NCBI RefSeq assembly: GCF_900163545.1
Contig: NZ_FUHW01000020.1
Coordinates: 1-64,000, forward strand
Source of the DNA: Arthrobacter rhombi
Lineage (GTDB): Bacteria; Actinomycetota; Actinomycetes; Actinomycetales; Micrococcaceae
Reading direction: 5' to 3'
Length of the DNA: 64,000 nt
Shown here: positions 17,323 to 25,684 of the stretch, one piece after another
Numbering within the stretch: position 1 is the first letter of the stretch
How the letters are laid out: every line of letters starts with the position of its first letter
Notes under the pieces: generated by a model
Seen by the model: the letters and a program-made list of their open reading frames with translations, nothing else
What the model was told of the DNA's origin: nothing
The model's database searches: none
Translations under genes and position numbers: made by a program

Positions 17323-17764
17323 ATGAGTGAAGATGATGGCGCTCCGACGGCTGACACAACGGAGCCCCGACAGCAGACCGGGGCCTCGTGGATCAGTAGC
17401 AACCGGCCAGCAAGCATGTATGCGGCGGTGATGATGCTCATCTCCGGCGGAGTCGTCTGGTCCATGGCCGGAGCCCCCCGAGGAGGCGGCCAAAAATTGG
17501 CTGATTCTGGCGTGGATCCTGCTGACCTCCACCTTCACGGCGTTCGCACTCGCCCCGAGGCCGGTGCCCCGTCTCGTGAACTTCGCGCTGGCCGGCGCCG
17601 TAGTGGCCGTCGTCGTGTGGGTGTGGTCGCCCGGCGTGCAGGAGAGTAGCCTGGCCACGCCCTTCATTCCCCTGGCGATCGGGGCCGTGTCAATGGCTTT
17701 TTCCGGGGGCCGCTTCTGGCCCGAAGCAGCGGATCCCGAAGGGATCTCACAGCAGCACGGTTGA
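17323..17764 (+). pseudogene. Small multi-pass membrane protein, frameshifted at a C6 run
   Basis: The N-terminal frame (MSEDDGAPTADTTEPRQQTG, then MYAAVMMLISGGVVWSMAG) loses sense at six C residues, 17474-17479. In another frame the sequence continues as NWLILAWILLTSTFTAFALA and NFALAGAVVAVVVWVWSPG and ends after a further hydrophobic segment. One C fewer yields a continuous protein of 146 residues with four membrane segments and an acidic N-terminus. I do not recognise a family. Either a single-base insertion inactivated the gene or the homopolymer was miscalled. It ends six bases before the convergent hydrolase. Confidence 0.72.
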
Positions 17765-17770
17765 GGCGTC

Positions 17771-18862
17771 TCAGCGCCGCCCGTTGCCGGCATCGTGCAC
17801 GAGTTCGCGGATACCTGCGACGAAGTTCTTCCACGCCGAACGTTGCAGGGCGGGCGGTTCCTCGACCCCGCGGATACGGGCTGCCCACAACTCATTGGTC
17901 GTGCTGTCCAGCGCGTCCTGCGCCCAACCACCCATGAGCCCATACGCCGGGGCGCGGACCGGAGCGGGGGACAGGAAGATGTCGTGGAACCCGTCCTGGA
18001 TCCGCCGGATGGTGACATCGCTTCCCAGCGAGGAAGCCCGTTCGGCCACGACGTCGACATTCAGGGCGACATCGGCGGTGGTGGCCTCGACGGACCAGCG
18101 TGGCTGCAGATAGCTTCGGGAGGAGAGCATCACCAGGACCGGAATCTCCAGGTCCAGCCCGCGGGCGACGGTGGCCTGTCCTTCAAAGACGGCGTTGAGG
18201 AAGGAGCGGGTCAGCCGGAATCCGCGTTCGGGTCGCCAGGCCAGGTCGTAGTCCCATTCGCCGTCGAACCGGCTCGAGACGGCCCGGGTGTAGATGCCCG
18301 GGTCGATGGTCGGCAGCGAGGCCGCCGGGCGTAGCCAGGACCCGGCATGCATCAGCGGGGCCATCATCGCCCGGCCGATATCCCGCCCCTGGAACTCCAG
18401 CCACGGGGAGTTCAGGACCAGGGCGTCGACCTGCTGCGGATGGCGGGCGGCCCACAGTGTGGCCGTCAGACCACCGGTGGAATGCCCCATCAACAACAAG
18501 GGGGTCGTGGACGCCGAATCGCGGCCCATGGCGGCCAGTGCCGCGGTGATCTCCTCGTCGTACTCGTCGAGTCTGGTGATGAATCCCGGAGTCGATCCCG
18601 GGCGGAGGCTGCGCCCGTAGTGGCGCAGGTCGACGGCGAAGAAGCGTGCCCCGGCACGATGCCAGAACTCCGCGAGCTCACGTTGGAAGAAATAGTCGGA
18701 CCAGCCGTGGAGATATAAAACGTCGACCCCCGCCAGTTCCGGGACATTCCAATCCTGGATGCCGCCGTCGTACCTGACCAGGGTGGCCACCTCGCCCGAT
18801 GGCAGGTCCAGGGTGAGCTGCTCAAACCCCGTGCCCAACACATCGGGAACCCACGTCGTCAT
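17771..18862 (-). CDS. Alpha/beta hydrolase (serine aminopeptidase S33-like)
   Basis: A 363-residue alpha/beta hydrolase. The oxyanion segment is LYLHGWSDYF (about 49-58), the nucleophile elbow is GHSTGG with Ser near 128, the acid would be in the strand after VLVMLSSRSYL and the His in DGFHDIFLSP. The layout (LRHYGRSLRPG before the elbow, cap after VLNSPWLEF) resembles monoacylglycerol-lipase/lysophospholipase proteins. It is cytosolic, with no signal peptide. ATG at 18862; divergent from the gamma-glutamyltransferase by 63 bases. Confidence 0.87.
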   Translation of the reverse strand: MTTWVPDVLGTGFEQLTLDLPSGEVATLVRYDGGIQDWNVPELAGVDVLYLHGWSDYFFQRELAEFWHRAGARFFAVDLRHYGRSLRPGSTPGFITRLDEYDEEITAALAAMGRDSASTTPLLLMGHSTGGLTATLWAARHPQQVDALVLNSPWLEFQGRDIGRAMMAPLMHAGSWLRPAASLPTIDPGIYTRAVSSRFDGEWDYDLAWRPERGFRLTRSFLNAVFEGQATVARGLDLEIPVLVMLSSRSYLQPRWSVEATTADVALNVDVVAERASSLGSDVTIRRIQDGFHDIFLSPAPVRAPAYGLMGGWAQDALDSTTNELWAARIRGVEEPPALQRSAWKNFVAGIRELVHDAGNGRR

Positions 18863-18925
18863 GTTCGCAGCCTACAACGCTTCGATGCCGCCCTCCTGCC
18901 GCGGCAGGGAACCTAGAGTAGGGGT

Positions 18926-20737
18926 GTGACCTACACCGCACCGGAATCCTTCACCACCCGCCCGACCCTCCACGGCAGCTTCGGCATGAGCGCCGCGACG
19001 CACTGGCTGGCGGCGGCCTGCGCCCAATCGGTCCTCGAACGCGGCGGCAATGCCTTCGACGCCGCGGTGGCCGCCGGCTTCGTGCTCCACGTCGTTGAAC
19101 CGCATTTGAACGGCCCCGGCGGCGATATGACCGCCGTCTTCGCCACCGCCGAACGGCCGGATGAGCCAGTGGTCCTGATGGGCCAGGGGCCGGCGCCGGC
19201 GGCGGCCACCGTGGAACGCTATCGGGGACAGGGCCTGGACATGGTGCCCGGGGCCGGGGCCTTGGCGGCAGCGGTTCCCGGTGCGGTGGATGCCTGGCTG
19301 TTGCTGCTGCGCGACCACGGGAGCTGGAACCTGGCCGACGTGCTGGCCTATGCCATCGACTATGCCCGGGGCGGGCACCGGATCCTGCCGCGGGTCCGCG
19401 ACACCATCGCCACGGTCGCCGATCTGTTCTCCCAGCAGTGGCCCAGTTCGGCCGAGCGCTGGCTACCTAACGGAAAACTGCTCGCCGAAGGGTCGCTGCT
19501 GTATAACCCGACCTACGCGTCGCTGCTCGAAGGTCTGGGGCGGGAAGCGGCGGCCGGGGCGGACCGGGCCGCGGGCATCGATGCGGCCCGCGAGTTATGG
19601 GCGCGCACCGTCGGGGCGGAGGCCGAGGCCTTCCTCTCGACCCCACACCGGCATTCCTCGGGAACCGACCATGCAGCGGTGATGACGGCCGCCGACGTCA
19701 CCGGCTTCAGGGCCAGCTTCGAACCGGCGGCCACCGTCATCTTCCGCGGGCACACCATCGCCAAGACCGGCCCCTGGGGCCAAGGGCCGGCACTGCTGCT
19801 GGCCCTGGCCATCCTCGAGGGGTACGACGACGAATACCTGGACCCGTCCACCGAACTCGGCGCGCACACCATCCTGGAGGCCCTGAAGCTGGCGATGGCG
19901 GACCGGGAAGCCTATTTCGGGGACGCCGATGTCCCGCTGGAGTACCTGCTGGGTGCCGGATATGCAGCCGAGCGGCGCAATTTGATCACCGAACGGGCGA
20001 GCCATGATTTCCGGCCCGGGGCCGTCCCGGGCCGCCAGCCATTCGTCCCCGAACTGCGCACCGAGGAGCCGTCCCCGGCCCGGGCCGACGGCGCCAAGAC
20101 CGGTTTCGCCGGGGTCGGGGAACCGACGGTCCGTCCCAGCGGGGAAACCCGCGGGGACACCTGTCATCTGGATGTGGTGGACCGGTGGGGGAACATGGTC
20201 TCGGCCACGCCCTCGGGTGGGTGGCTGCAATCCTCGCCGACCATCCCGGCGCTGGGGTTCTGCCTGGGCACCCGGTTACAGATGACGTGGCTCCAGCAGG
20301 GGTCCCCCTCCACGCTCACCCCGGGGAAGCGACCGCGCACCACGTTGACCCCCACGCTGGTGCTGAAGGGCGGCCAGCCCGTGGCGGCAGTGGGCTCGCC
20401 GGGAGGGGATCAGCAGGACCAATGGCAGCTGCTCTACCTGCTGCGCACCATCGTCGGCGGGTATACCCCGCAGCAGGCCATCGACGCCCCGGCACTGCAC
20501 ACCACCTCGATCCCCGGCTCCTTCTGGCCGCGGACCTGGGCTCCTGGTGGGGCCGTGGTGGAGGATCGTCTGGGCGAGGCGGTCATCGCCGGGCTTGAAG
20601 CCCGTGGCCATCGGGTGACCCGGGCCGGCGACTGGGCGCTGGGGCGGCTGTCCGCCGTCGTCCGGGATCCGGCGACCGGTCAACTTTCGGCGGCGGCGAA
20701 TCCCCGCGGGGCGCAGGGCTACGCCGCGGGACGCTGA
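18926..20737 (+). CDS. Gamma-glutamyltransferase family protein
   Basis: A 603-residue Ntn-hydrolase of the gamma-glutamyltransferase family. The N-terminal part (AQSVLERGGNAFDAAVAAGF, then VEPHLNGPGGDM) and the autocatalytic processing site GDTCHLDVVDRWGNMVS, with nucleophile Thr at about 412, are intact, as is the late PTLVLKGGQPVAAVGSPGGD. The precursor would cleave into two chains. No signal peptide is seen, so it is probably cytosolic, unlike periplasmic E. coli Ggt; substrates may be gamma-glutamyl amines or peptides. The start is a GTG. It is notable beside a PuuC-like gene earlier in the window, since both activities occur in putrescine use, but they are 14 kb apart. Confidence 0.88.
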   Translation: MTYTAPESFTTRPTLHGSFGMSAATHWLAAACAQSVLERGGNAFDAAVAAGFVLHVVEPHLNGPGGDMTAVFATAERPDEPVVLMGQGPAPAAATVERYRGQGLDMVPGAGALAAAVPGAVDAWLLLLRDHGSWNLADVLAYAIDYARGGHRILPRVRDTIATVADLFSQQWPSSAERWLPNGKLLAEGSLLYNPTYASLLEGLGREAAAGADRAAGIDAARELWARTVGAEAEAFLSTPHRHSSGTDHAAVMTAADVTGFRASFEPAATVIFRGHTIAKTGPWGQGPALLLALAILEGYDDEYLDPSTELGAHTILEALKLAMADREAYFGDADVPLEYLLGAGYAAERRNLITERASHDFRPGAVPGRQPFVPELRTEEPSPARADGAKTGFAGVGEPTVRPSGETRGDTCHLDVVDRWGNMVSATPSGGWLQSSPTIPALGFCLGTRLQMTWLQQGSPSTLTPGKRPRTTLTPTLVLKGGQPVAAVGSPGGDQQDQWQLLYLLRTIVGGYTPQQAIDAPALHTTSIPGSFWPRTWAPGGAVVEDRLGEAVIAGLEARGHRVTRAGDWALGRLSAVVRDPATGQLSAAANPRGAQGYAAGR

Positions 20738-20821
20738 CCTTCCCGTTCAGGTCGCTCCCTTTCCCGGACGGCGATCAGCGCGGTTCCCGCCGTGGAGCCG
20801 GGTCCCGCGCCGGTGTGGACG

Positions 20822-21247
20822 CTACGCCTTCTGCGGAGGTGTCACGGCCTCGCTGCTGGCCAGCCGGTTCAGTGCCAAGGCTGCCACCAGAAGGCCGAAG
20901 TCCCGCAGCCCCACATCGAAGAACTCGGGGAGCAGGAGGAGGTTCACGATGATGCCGGCGAGCCAGGCGACGATGACCAGCGAACCGATGCGTGGCCGCA
21001 GCGCGTCCAGAATGCCTGCGGCGATCTCCACGATGCCGACCCCGTACATGAAGACCTCCGGGCTGACCGGGACGATGTCGGTGGCGATCGGGGCCAGGTA
21101 ATGCGTCCAATCGGTGAGCACGTTGGTGAACTTGTCGATACCGAAGATGATCGGCGCGATGGTGAAGATGGTCCGCAGCAGGAGGAAGGCCTGATGCGTG
21201 GCACGGCTTTGTTGCCGGGTGCCCTCCGGAGCGAGATGGGTGGTCAT
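20822..21247 (-). CDS. DoxX-family membrane protein
   Basis: A 141-residue four-helix membrane protein of the DoxX/DoxD superfamily; FLLLRTIFTIAPIIFGIDKF opens the first pass, followed by YGVGIVEIAAGILDALRP, LVIVAWLAGIIVNLLLLPEF and DFGLLVAALALNRL. ATG 21247 is preferred, with GAAAGG upstream; an in-frame ATG 33 bases earlier would place the start inside the operator region. DoxX proteins relate to thiol or quinone redox processes. It is divergent from a Cys-rich HTH regulator through a 91-base region with duplicated dyads. Confidence 0.82.
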   Translation of the reverse strand: MTTHLAPEGTRQQSRATHQAFLLLRTIFTIAPIIFGIDKFTNVLTDWTHYLAPIATDIVPVSPEVFMYGVGIVEIAAGILDALRPRIGSLVIVAWLAGIIVNLLLLPEFFDVGLRDFGLLVAALALNRLASSEAVTPPQKA

Positions 21248-21259
21248 GACGGGAACCTT

Positions 21260-21324
21260 TCTAAAGTAGAGATAACTCACATTAGAGCCGTAGGTACTCT
21301 AAATCAATACTTATTCGTTTTAGA
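21260..21324. promoter_or_regulatory. Duplicated TCTAA-N17-TTAGA operator pair
   Basis: TCTAA at 21260-21264 with TTAGA at 21282-21286, and TCTAA at 21298-21302 with TTAGA at 21320-21324, form two inverted repeats with exactly the same 17-base spacing, offset by 38 bp. One covers the leader of doxX, the other that of the regulator gene. The region is AT-rich against the GC-rich background. Autoregulation plus control of doxX is the natural inference. Confidence 0.6.
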
Positions 21325-21338
21325 AGTAGACTGATGTC

Positions 21339-22004
21339 ATGAGACCCGTATCGCGCCATCGTTCCCTGCAGGACATCGCCACCGTCGCGGACCCCTTAAG
21401 GGCTTCGATTTACGAGTTGGTGTCCCGCAGCCGGGAATCCGTGGGGCGCGACGAGGTCGCCCGGGAACTGGGCCTGGCCCGCCATGCTGCGGCCTTCCAG
21501 CTGGATCGCCTCGCCGAACAAGGGCTGCTCACGGTGGAGTTTCGTCGGTTGAATGGGGCCACGGGCCCCGGTTCCGGCAGACCCTCCAAGGTCTACCGCG
21601 CGACCCGGACCGAGGTCTCCGCCAGCGTCCCGCAGCGCGAATACACCGTCGCCGCGGACATCATGGCCGAAGCCATCGACGCCTCCCGTCTCGACGGTAG
21701 GTCGATGGACGAGCATCTACCCGAAGCTGCCCGCGAGGCGGGGCGCCGGCTGGCGGCCGGCCAAGCGGATGTCCAGGCTTTCCTTGCCACGAACGGCTAC
21801 CGGCCCGAAGATCGCCAGGACGGCACCACGGATCTGACCAACTGCCCGTTTCATTCCCTGGCCAACCGTCATACCGACACGGTGTGCGGGATCAACCAGG
21901 AGCTGATCTGCGGGGCATTGGAGACGCTGGGCTCGGAGCGGCACACCGAGCGGGTCGAACCCAGCGCGCCCTGCGGATGCTGCGTCAGGTTGGCCGCGGA
22001 GTAG
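21339..22004 (+). CDS. HTH regulator with C-terminal cysteine cluster (SufR-like)
   Basis: A 221-residue regulator with an N-terminal winged HTH (TVADPLRASIYELVS, EVARELGLARHAAAFQLDRLAEQGLL, then a wing GSGRPSKVYR) and a helical C-terminal domain carrying Cys in NCPFHSLANRHTDTVCG, QELICGAL and a final CGCCVRL. This spacing resembles the Fe-S-binding C-terminus of SufR and related actinobacterial repressors. A redox- or iron-responsive cluster is therefore likely, though not proven by sequence. No suf gene is nearby; the divergent neighbour is doxX, which it probably controls. Confidence 0.82.
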   Translation: MRPVSRHRSLQDIATVADPLRASIYELVSRSRESVGRDEVARELGLARHAAAFQLDRLAEQGLLTVEFRRLNGATGPGSGRPSKVYRATRTEVSASVPQREYTVAADIMAEAIDASRLDGRSMDEHLPEAAREAGRRLAAGQADVQAFLATNGYRPEDRQDGTTDLTNCPFHSLANRHTDTVCGINQELICGALETLGSERHTERVEPSAPCGCCVRLAAE

Positions 22005-22016
22005 CTGCCAGCAAGC

Positions 22017-22463
22017 CTACGGCTCGCAGAACATATTCTCCGGGGCGAGGATGGTCCGCAGGACGTCACCACTTTCGGGGTCGACGAAGACCACGGAATC
22101 CTGTGGCCATGCTGGATCCTGTTCCACCCGGTCCGGGGCCGCGGAGGCAGGTGCCGAAGCCCGGGGTGCGTTGCTGGCGTGCCCTGTGTGAAGGACCGTC
22201 CCACTATTGGTCTCGATGATCCTGACATCGTCGGGCAGTCCGTCGTAGAAATCGGGCCCGCGCTCCGCCTCGGCCCATCGGGCGGCGGCCTCGGGGCAAT
22301 CGGCCGAGGTCGTCCCGACGAGAGAAGGAATGGGAAACAGGGTTTCCTCTGCTGCCGAGCTCTGCTCGCTCGACGGGGCTTGCCCCGCACTGCAGCCGGC
22401 CAGGAGAGCGCCGACAGCAAAAAGCGGAATGATGGTGGTGAGAGGGAAGCCCCTTCTCGTCAC
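22017..22463 (-). CDS. Lipoprotein of unknown function (paralog B)
   Basis: A 148-residue predicted lipoprotein: basic start, hydrophobic segment and lipobox LLAGC. The mature part has a Ser/Glu-rich linker, CPEAAARWAEA, FYDGLPDDVRIIETNSGTVL and the ending DSVVFVDPESGDVLRTI with a terminal Cys. It is clearly paralogous to the gene directly upstream (shared FYDG, VR-ET-SGT, DRVE and DSVVFVDP-SGDV segments). The likely start is a GTG at 22463 that overlaps the upstream stop as GTGA, implying translational coupling; a GTG at 22472 is an alternative. Two Cys in the mature domain could form a disulfide. Family and function unrecognised. Confidence 0.78.
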   Translation of the reverse strand: MTRRGFPLTTIIPLFAVGALLAGCSAGQAPSSEQSSAAEETLFPIPSLVGTTSADCPEAAARWAEAERGPDFYDGLPDDVRIIETNSGTVLHTGHASNAPRASAPASAAPDRVEQDPAWPQDSVVFVDPESGDVLRTILAPENMFCEP

Positions 22464-22897
22464 GGGGCGCACTTCAGCTCATCGGGAACATCGATGGCCT
22501 TCACGACGTCACCGCTGGCGGGATCGACGAAGACCACGGAATCCTTCGGCCATTCGGGGTTCGGCTCCACCCGGTCGGGGTACTCGGCTGCGGGGGAAGA
22601 AGCGTCGGGATCGTCGGCGGCGTCCGAAGCGAGCATGCTGTTTTGAAGGATGGTCCCGCTGGTGGTCTCAACGACCCGCACGCCCTGGTCCACCCCGTCG
22701 TAGAATTCCTGCGGGAGATCCCCGGCAATAAATCTCTCCTGCAACGCGGAACAGTCGTCCGAAGCCACGGCCGAAGAGGATGCGGCGGCGGACTCCGGCG
22801 GCGCTGAGTCATCAGGCGCCGTTGCCCCCGCGCCGCAGCCGGTCAGCAAGGCGCCGACCGCGATCAGCGGCAAGATCGTTCCGGTCTTCAGTGACAT
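22460..22897 (-). CDS. Lipoprotein of unknown function (paralog A)
   Basis: A 145-residue predicted lipoprotein with signal MSLKTGTILPLIAVGALL and lipobox LLTGC, an acidic Ala/Ser linker, then DDCSALQERFIAGDLPQEF and YDGVDQGVRVVETTSGTIL, ending DSVVFVDPASGDVVKAI and a near-terminal Cys. ATG 22897 with a GGGGGA site is chosen because it gives a proper lipoprotein signal; an upstream in-frame start adds a polar tail. It is the first gene of a two-gene unit with its paralog and divergent from the sialidase. The pair looks like a tandem duplication. No known domain recognised. Confidence 0.78.
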   Translation of the reverse strand: MSLKTGTILPLIAVGALLTGCGAGATAPDDSAPPESAAASSSAVASDDCSALQERFIAGDLPQEFYDGVDQGVRVVETTSGTILQNSMLASDAADDPDASSPAAEYPDRVEPNPEWPKDSVVFVDPASGDVVKAIDVPDELKCAP

Positions 22898-23019
22898 GCG
22901 TCCCCCGATGTTGTGGTTTTGCCCACCGTATCGCAGGGGGGAAGCCAGCAAAAACCCTCAGCTGTTCCGGGGGCAGGTCATCATTGGCCGTTGTGCCTCA
23001 CACCGTGTAGTTCTGGGGT

Positions 23020-24645
23020 GTGCTTCCACCGAATCCCGGCGCCGACCCGTCCGCCACATCCACCACCGAATCCACCGAACAGGTCCTGGCGACCCGAGGT
23101 CACGGCGGCTACCGGCAGTACCGGATCCCCGCGCTCGCCGTGAGCACCAGGGGAACGGTGCTGGCCGCCTATGACGGGCGACCCAATCTCGACGACCTGC
23201 CCAACACCATCGACCTGCTCCTGCGCCGTAGCTTTGACCACGGCAAGACGTGGGGTCCACAACAGCTGATCCGTACCGGGGAAGGCCTGGCAGGGTACGG
23301 GGACCCCAGCTTGCTCGTGGACCGGCAGACGGGACGCATCTTCTGCTTCCATGCGGCAGGAACCCATGCCGGGTTCTTCGAAGCCGTCGAAGGGCTCGAA
23401 CCCGTTGACCAGGTCCAGCAGGTGGATCTGTCCACCTCGGATGATGACGGTGCCACCTGGTCCCACCGGCGACTGACCGGCGAGCTCAAACGCGAGGGGA
23501 TCACCGGGATCTTCGCCGCCGCCGGGAACGGGATCCAGCTCGACGCCGGCCCGTATGCCGGCCGACTCGTCCAGCAGATGGTCTTGCTGTTCCAGGGGGC
23601 AATCCGTGCGGCCAGCGCCTACTCCGACGACCACGGAGACACGTGGACCCTCGGCGAACCCGCCCCGGGGGAAGCGAACGAAAACAAGACAGTCTGCCTG
23701 CCCGACGGCACCGTGCTGCTGAACTCGAGGGCGCCGGGGGCCCGCAGGGGAGCCATCTCATACGACGGCGGCCACAGCTACACGCCGCTGGAAACGATCC
23801 CCACACTCCCCGATCCCGGGGACAACGGATCCATCCTGCGCCTACGCACCACCGATGAGGGCGAAGCCGTCCTGCTGGTGACCAATAATCGGGACAGCTC
23901 ACTGCGCCGGCAGACCGTGCTGAGTGTCTCCTACGACGCCGGGTCCAGCTGGTCGCCGGTGCGCACCCTCTGCGCCGGAAGTTCGGCCTATTCCACGGCC
24001 GCCGTGCTGGGCGACGGCTCAGTGGGGGTCTTCTACGAACGCTCCGGCTACACCGAACTGGTGTTCACCCGCATCGACGCCGACCAGTTGAGTGATGAGG
24101 CGCTCGCCGCCGCCGCAGCCAGCTTCGCCGAGGACGACGGCGGAGCGCTGACCCTGGTGCTGCGTTCCCTCACCCCCGGGCGGCCCACCGAATGGGTCAC
24201 GGTCGGGGACTCGCATTCGATCCCTGCCGTGGCGGGGCCGTGGGGTGTGCACACCTGGAAGGAAATCGGGCACGGCTATGCGGAGGAGGGGCAGATCCTG
24301 GGGACCCGCGAGGCCCAGGTCGCCAACTACGGGCCGCCGGCTCCCGGGGTCAAAGCAGGGGACATCCTGGCCTTCACCGGGCGGTTCAGGAACACCTGGG
24401 ACGAAACGGTGACCGCCGAACTCTCCGGGACCTTCGATGGGGAGGTGGCCGCTGCCTTCCCCCCGGTTGAACTGGAGCCGGGCGCCGAGACGCTGTACTT
24501 CACCCCGACCCAGACGGTGAGCGCAGCAGATCTGGCAGCCGGAGCCGTCGTCGTGCACTGTGCGGTCACCGCCGGAGGGAAGTACTTCGAGCAGACCTTC
24601 ACCCTGGACACGAAGACCGGAATCGGGGGAACCGGTGGGCAGTAA
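23020..24645 (+). CDS. Exo-alpha-sialidase (GH33-like, BNR repeats)
   Basis: A 541-residue sialidase. The first catalytic Arg is in YRQYRIPAL (about 31-39) and Asp-box repeats of the S-x-D-x-G-x-T-W type occur near 71-78, 140-147, 202-209 and, degenerate, at 247 and 304. SSAYSTAAVLGDGSVGVFYE carries the expected catalytic Tyr and Glu region. The six-bladed propeller ends near 370, and about 150 residues with Ig-like beta character follow. It would release terminal sialic acids. No signal peptide is visible and an in-frame stop at 23008 precludes an extension, so it appears cytosolic or exported in an unrecognised way. The start is GTG. No sialic-acid uptake genes are nearby. Confidence 0.85.
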   Translation: MLPPNPGADPSATSTTESTEQVLATRGHGGYRQYRIPALAVSTRGTVLAAYDGRPNLDDLPNTIDLLLRRSFDHGKTWGPQQLIRTGEGLAGYGDPSLLVDRQTGRIFCFHAAGTHAGFFEAVEGLEPVDQVQQVDLSTSDDDGATWSHRRLTGELKREGITGIFAAAGNGIQLDAGPYAGRLVQQMVLLFQGAIRAASAYSDDHGDTWTLGEPAPGEANENKTVCLPDGTVLLNSRAPGARRGAISYDGGHSYTPLETIPTLPDPGDNGSILRLRTTDEGEAVLLVTNNRDSSLRRQTVLSVSYDAGSSWSPVRTLCAGSSAYSTAAVLGDGSVGVFYERSGYTELVFTRIDADQLSDEALAAAAASFAEDDGGALTLVLRSLTPGRPTEWVTVGDSHSIPAVAGPWGVHTWKEIGHGYAEEGQILGTREAQVANYGPPAPGVKAGDILAFTGRFRNTWDETVTAELSGTFDGEVAAAFPPVELEPGAETLYFTPTQTVSAADLAAGAVVVHCAVTAGGKYFEQTFTLDTKTGIGGTGGQ

Positions 24646-24765
24646 CGGTCGGACGACAATATAGACAAGCCGAGTGGAAGTCTCTTCGAGTGCTGTAGCG
24701 TGGCCGGAAATGCCCGTCGCGCAGGCGCCGAGCCGGACCACTGGCACCGTGGGGGGAGGCATCTC

Positions 24766-25662
24766 ATGATCGGTCGACACGCAGTGAGGCCAGGGATCGC
24801 GGTCTGCGCCGCGGCGACGCTCTTCGTGGGTGTCGGGCTGAGCGGCTGCACCTCATCGGCCGAATCGTCGGCTGCCACCTCCACGGCAGCGTCGAACCAG
24901 CAGGGGCTGGAATACGAAGCCGACCTCGGAACCATGTATGCCGGCGTCCCGGTCCTGTTCAACCCGGCGGAACTCAGCGGCGGGGCGGCAGTGGACGATC
25001 ATGAACGACTGGAGTTCGACGCCGGGCAGGAGATGCCGAAGGGACTGGAGATCGCCACCCCCGGCGTGGCCGAGCTGCCGCGGCTCTGCGAGGGAGCAGA
25101 GCCTTGCCGGGACGGCGAAGCACCGAAGTTCGCCCCGGAGGAGGCGGTCGTGGCCATGGCCTCCGAAGGGTATGACGGGGCGCCCTTCACGCTCACCGGG
25201 CAGGCGATCGACGCCGATGGCCACACTTCCGACGTCAGCATGGTCATCACGCCCGCATCCGTCGAAAAAGCGCCAGGGTCTACGGCGTTACCCGGGGTCA
25301 ATAGCATCACCGCGGAATCGGGGGACAGCAAGCTGACCATCGACTTCTCCGAGGCGATGATGGTCAACCATGCGGGAGGCAAAAGCTACGTCACCGGCAC
25401 CTACCAGGCCGAGTTCCCGGCGATGGCCGTTCCCCCCGATGGCGTCCTGGACAGCACCCACGCCGGCGACTTCACGGCCGATGAGATCTTCAGCCATGTC
25501 GTCGACCAGAAGAAACCGCAGCTCTCCGGCGAACGGGGCGTTCTGGCGGTCCTCATCGACGATACCGCCGGCGGGGTGACCTACTCCCTGCCCGCCGGAG
25601 CCGTCCTGTCGTTCCCCTACGCAGACGTTGTGGATTCGCTGCCCCACACCACGGGTCACTAG
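24766..25662 (+). CDS. Lipoprotein of unknown function
   Basis: A 298-residue predicted lipoprotein: MIGRHAVRPGIAVCAAATLF is followed by lipobox LSGC and a Ser/Ala-rich linker. The mature region is acidic, with YAGVPVLFNPAELSGGAAV, a Cys pair (LCEGAEPC) about six residues apart that may form a disulfide, a central part reading like an Ig or CalX-like strand set (YDGAPFTLTGQAIDADGHTS), and a C-terminal part ending VTYSLPAGAVLSFPYADVV. No catalytic motif is seen. ATG 24766 follows a GGGGGAGG site. It is downstream of the sialidase in the same orientation with a 120-base gap and convergent with the macrolide-kinase-like gene. Confidence 0.75.
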   Translation: MIGRHAVRPGIAVCAAATLFVGVGLSGCTSSAESSAATSTAASNQQGLEYEADLGTMYAGVPVLFNPAELSGGAAVDDHERLEFDAGQEMPKGLEIATPGVAELPRLCEGAEPCRDGEAPKFAPEEAVVAMASEGYDGAPFTLTGQAIDADGHTSDVSMVITPASVEKAPGSTALPGVNSITAESGDSKLTIDFSEAMMVNHAGGKSYVTGTYQAEFPAMAVPPDGVLDSTHAGDFTADEIFSHVVDQKKPQLSGERGVLAVLIDDTAGGVTYSLPAGAVLSFPYADVVDSLPHTTGH

Positions 25663-25684
25663 GCGCCGACACCCTCCCCGGCGG

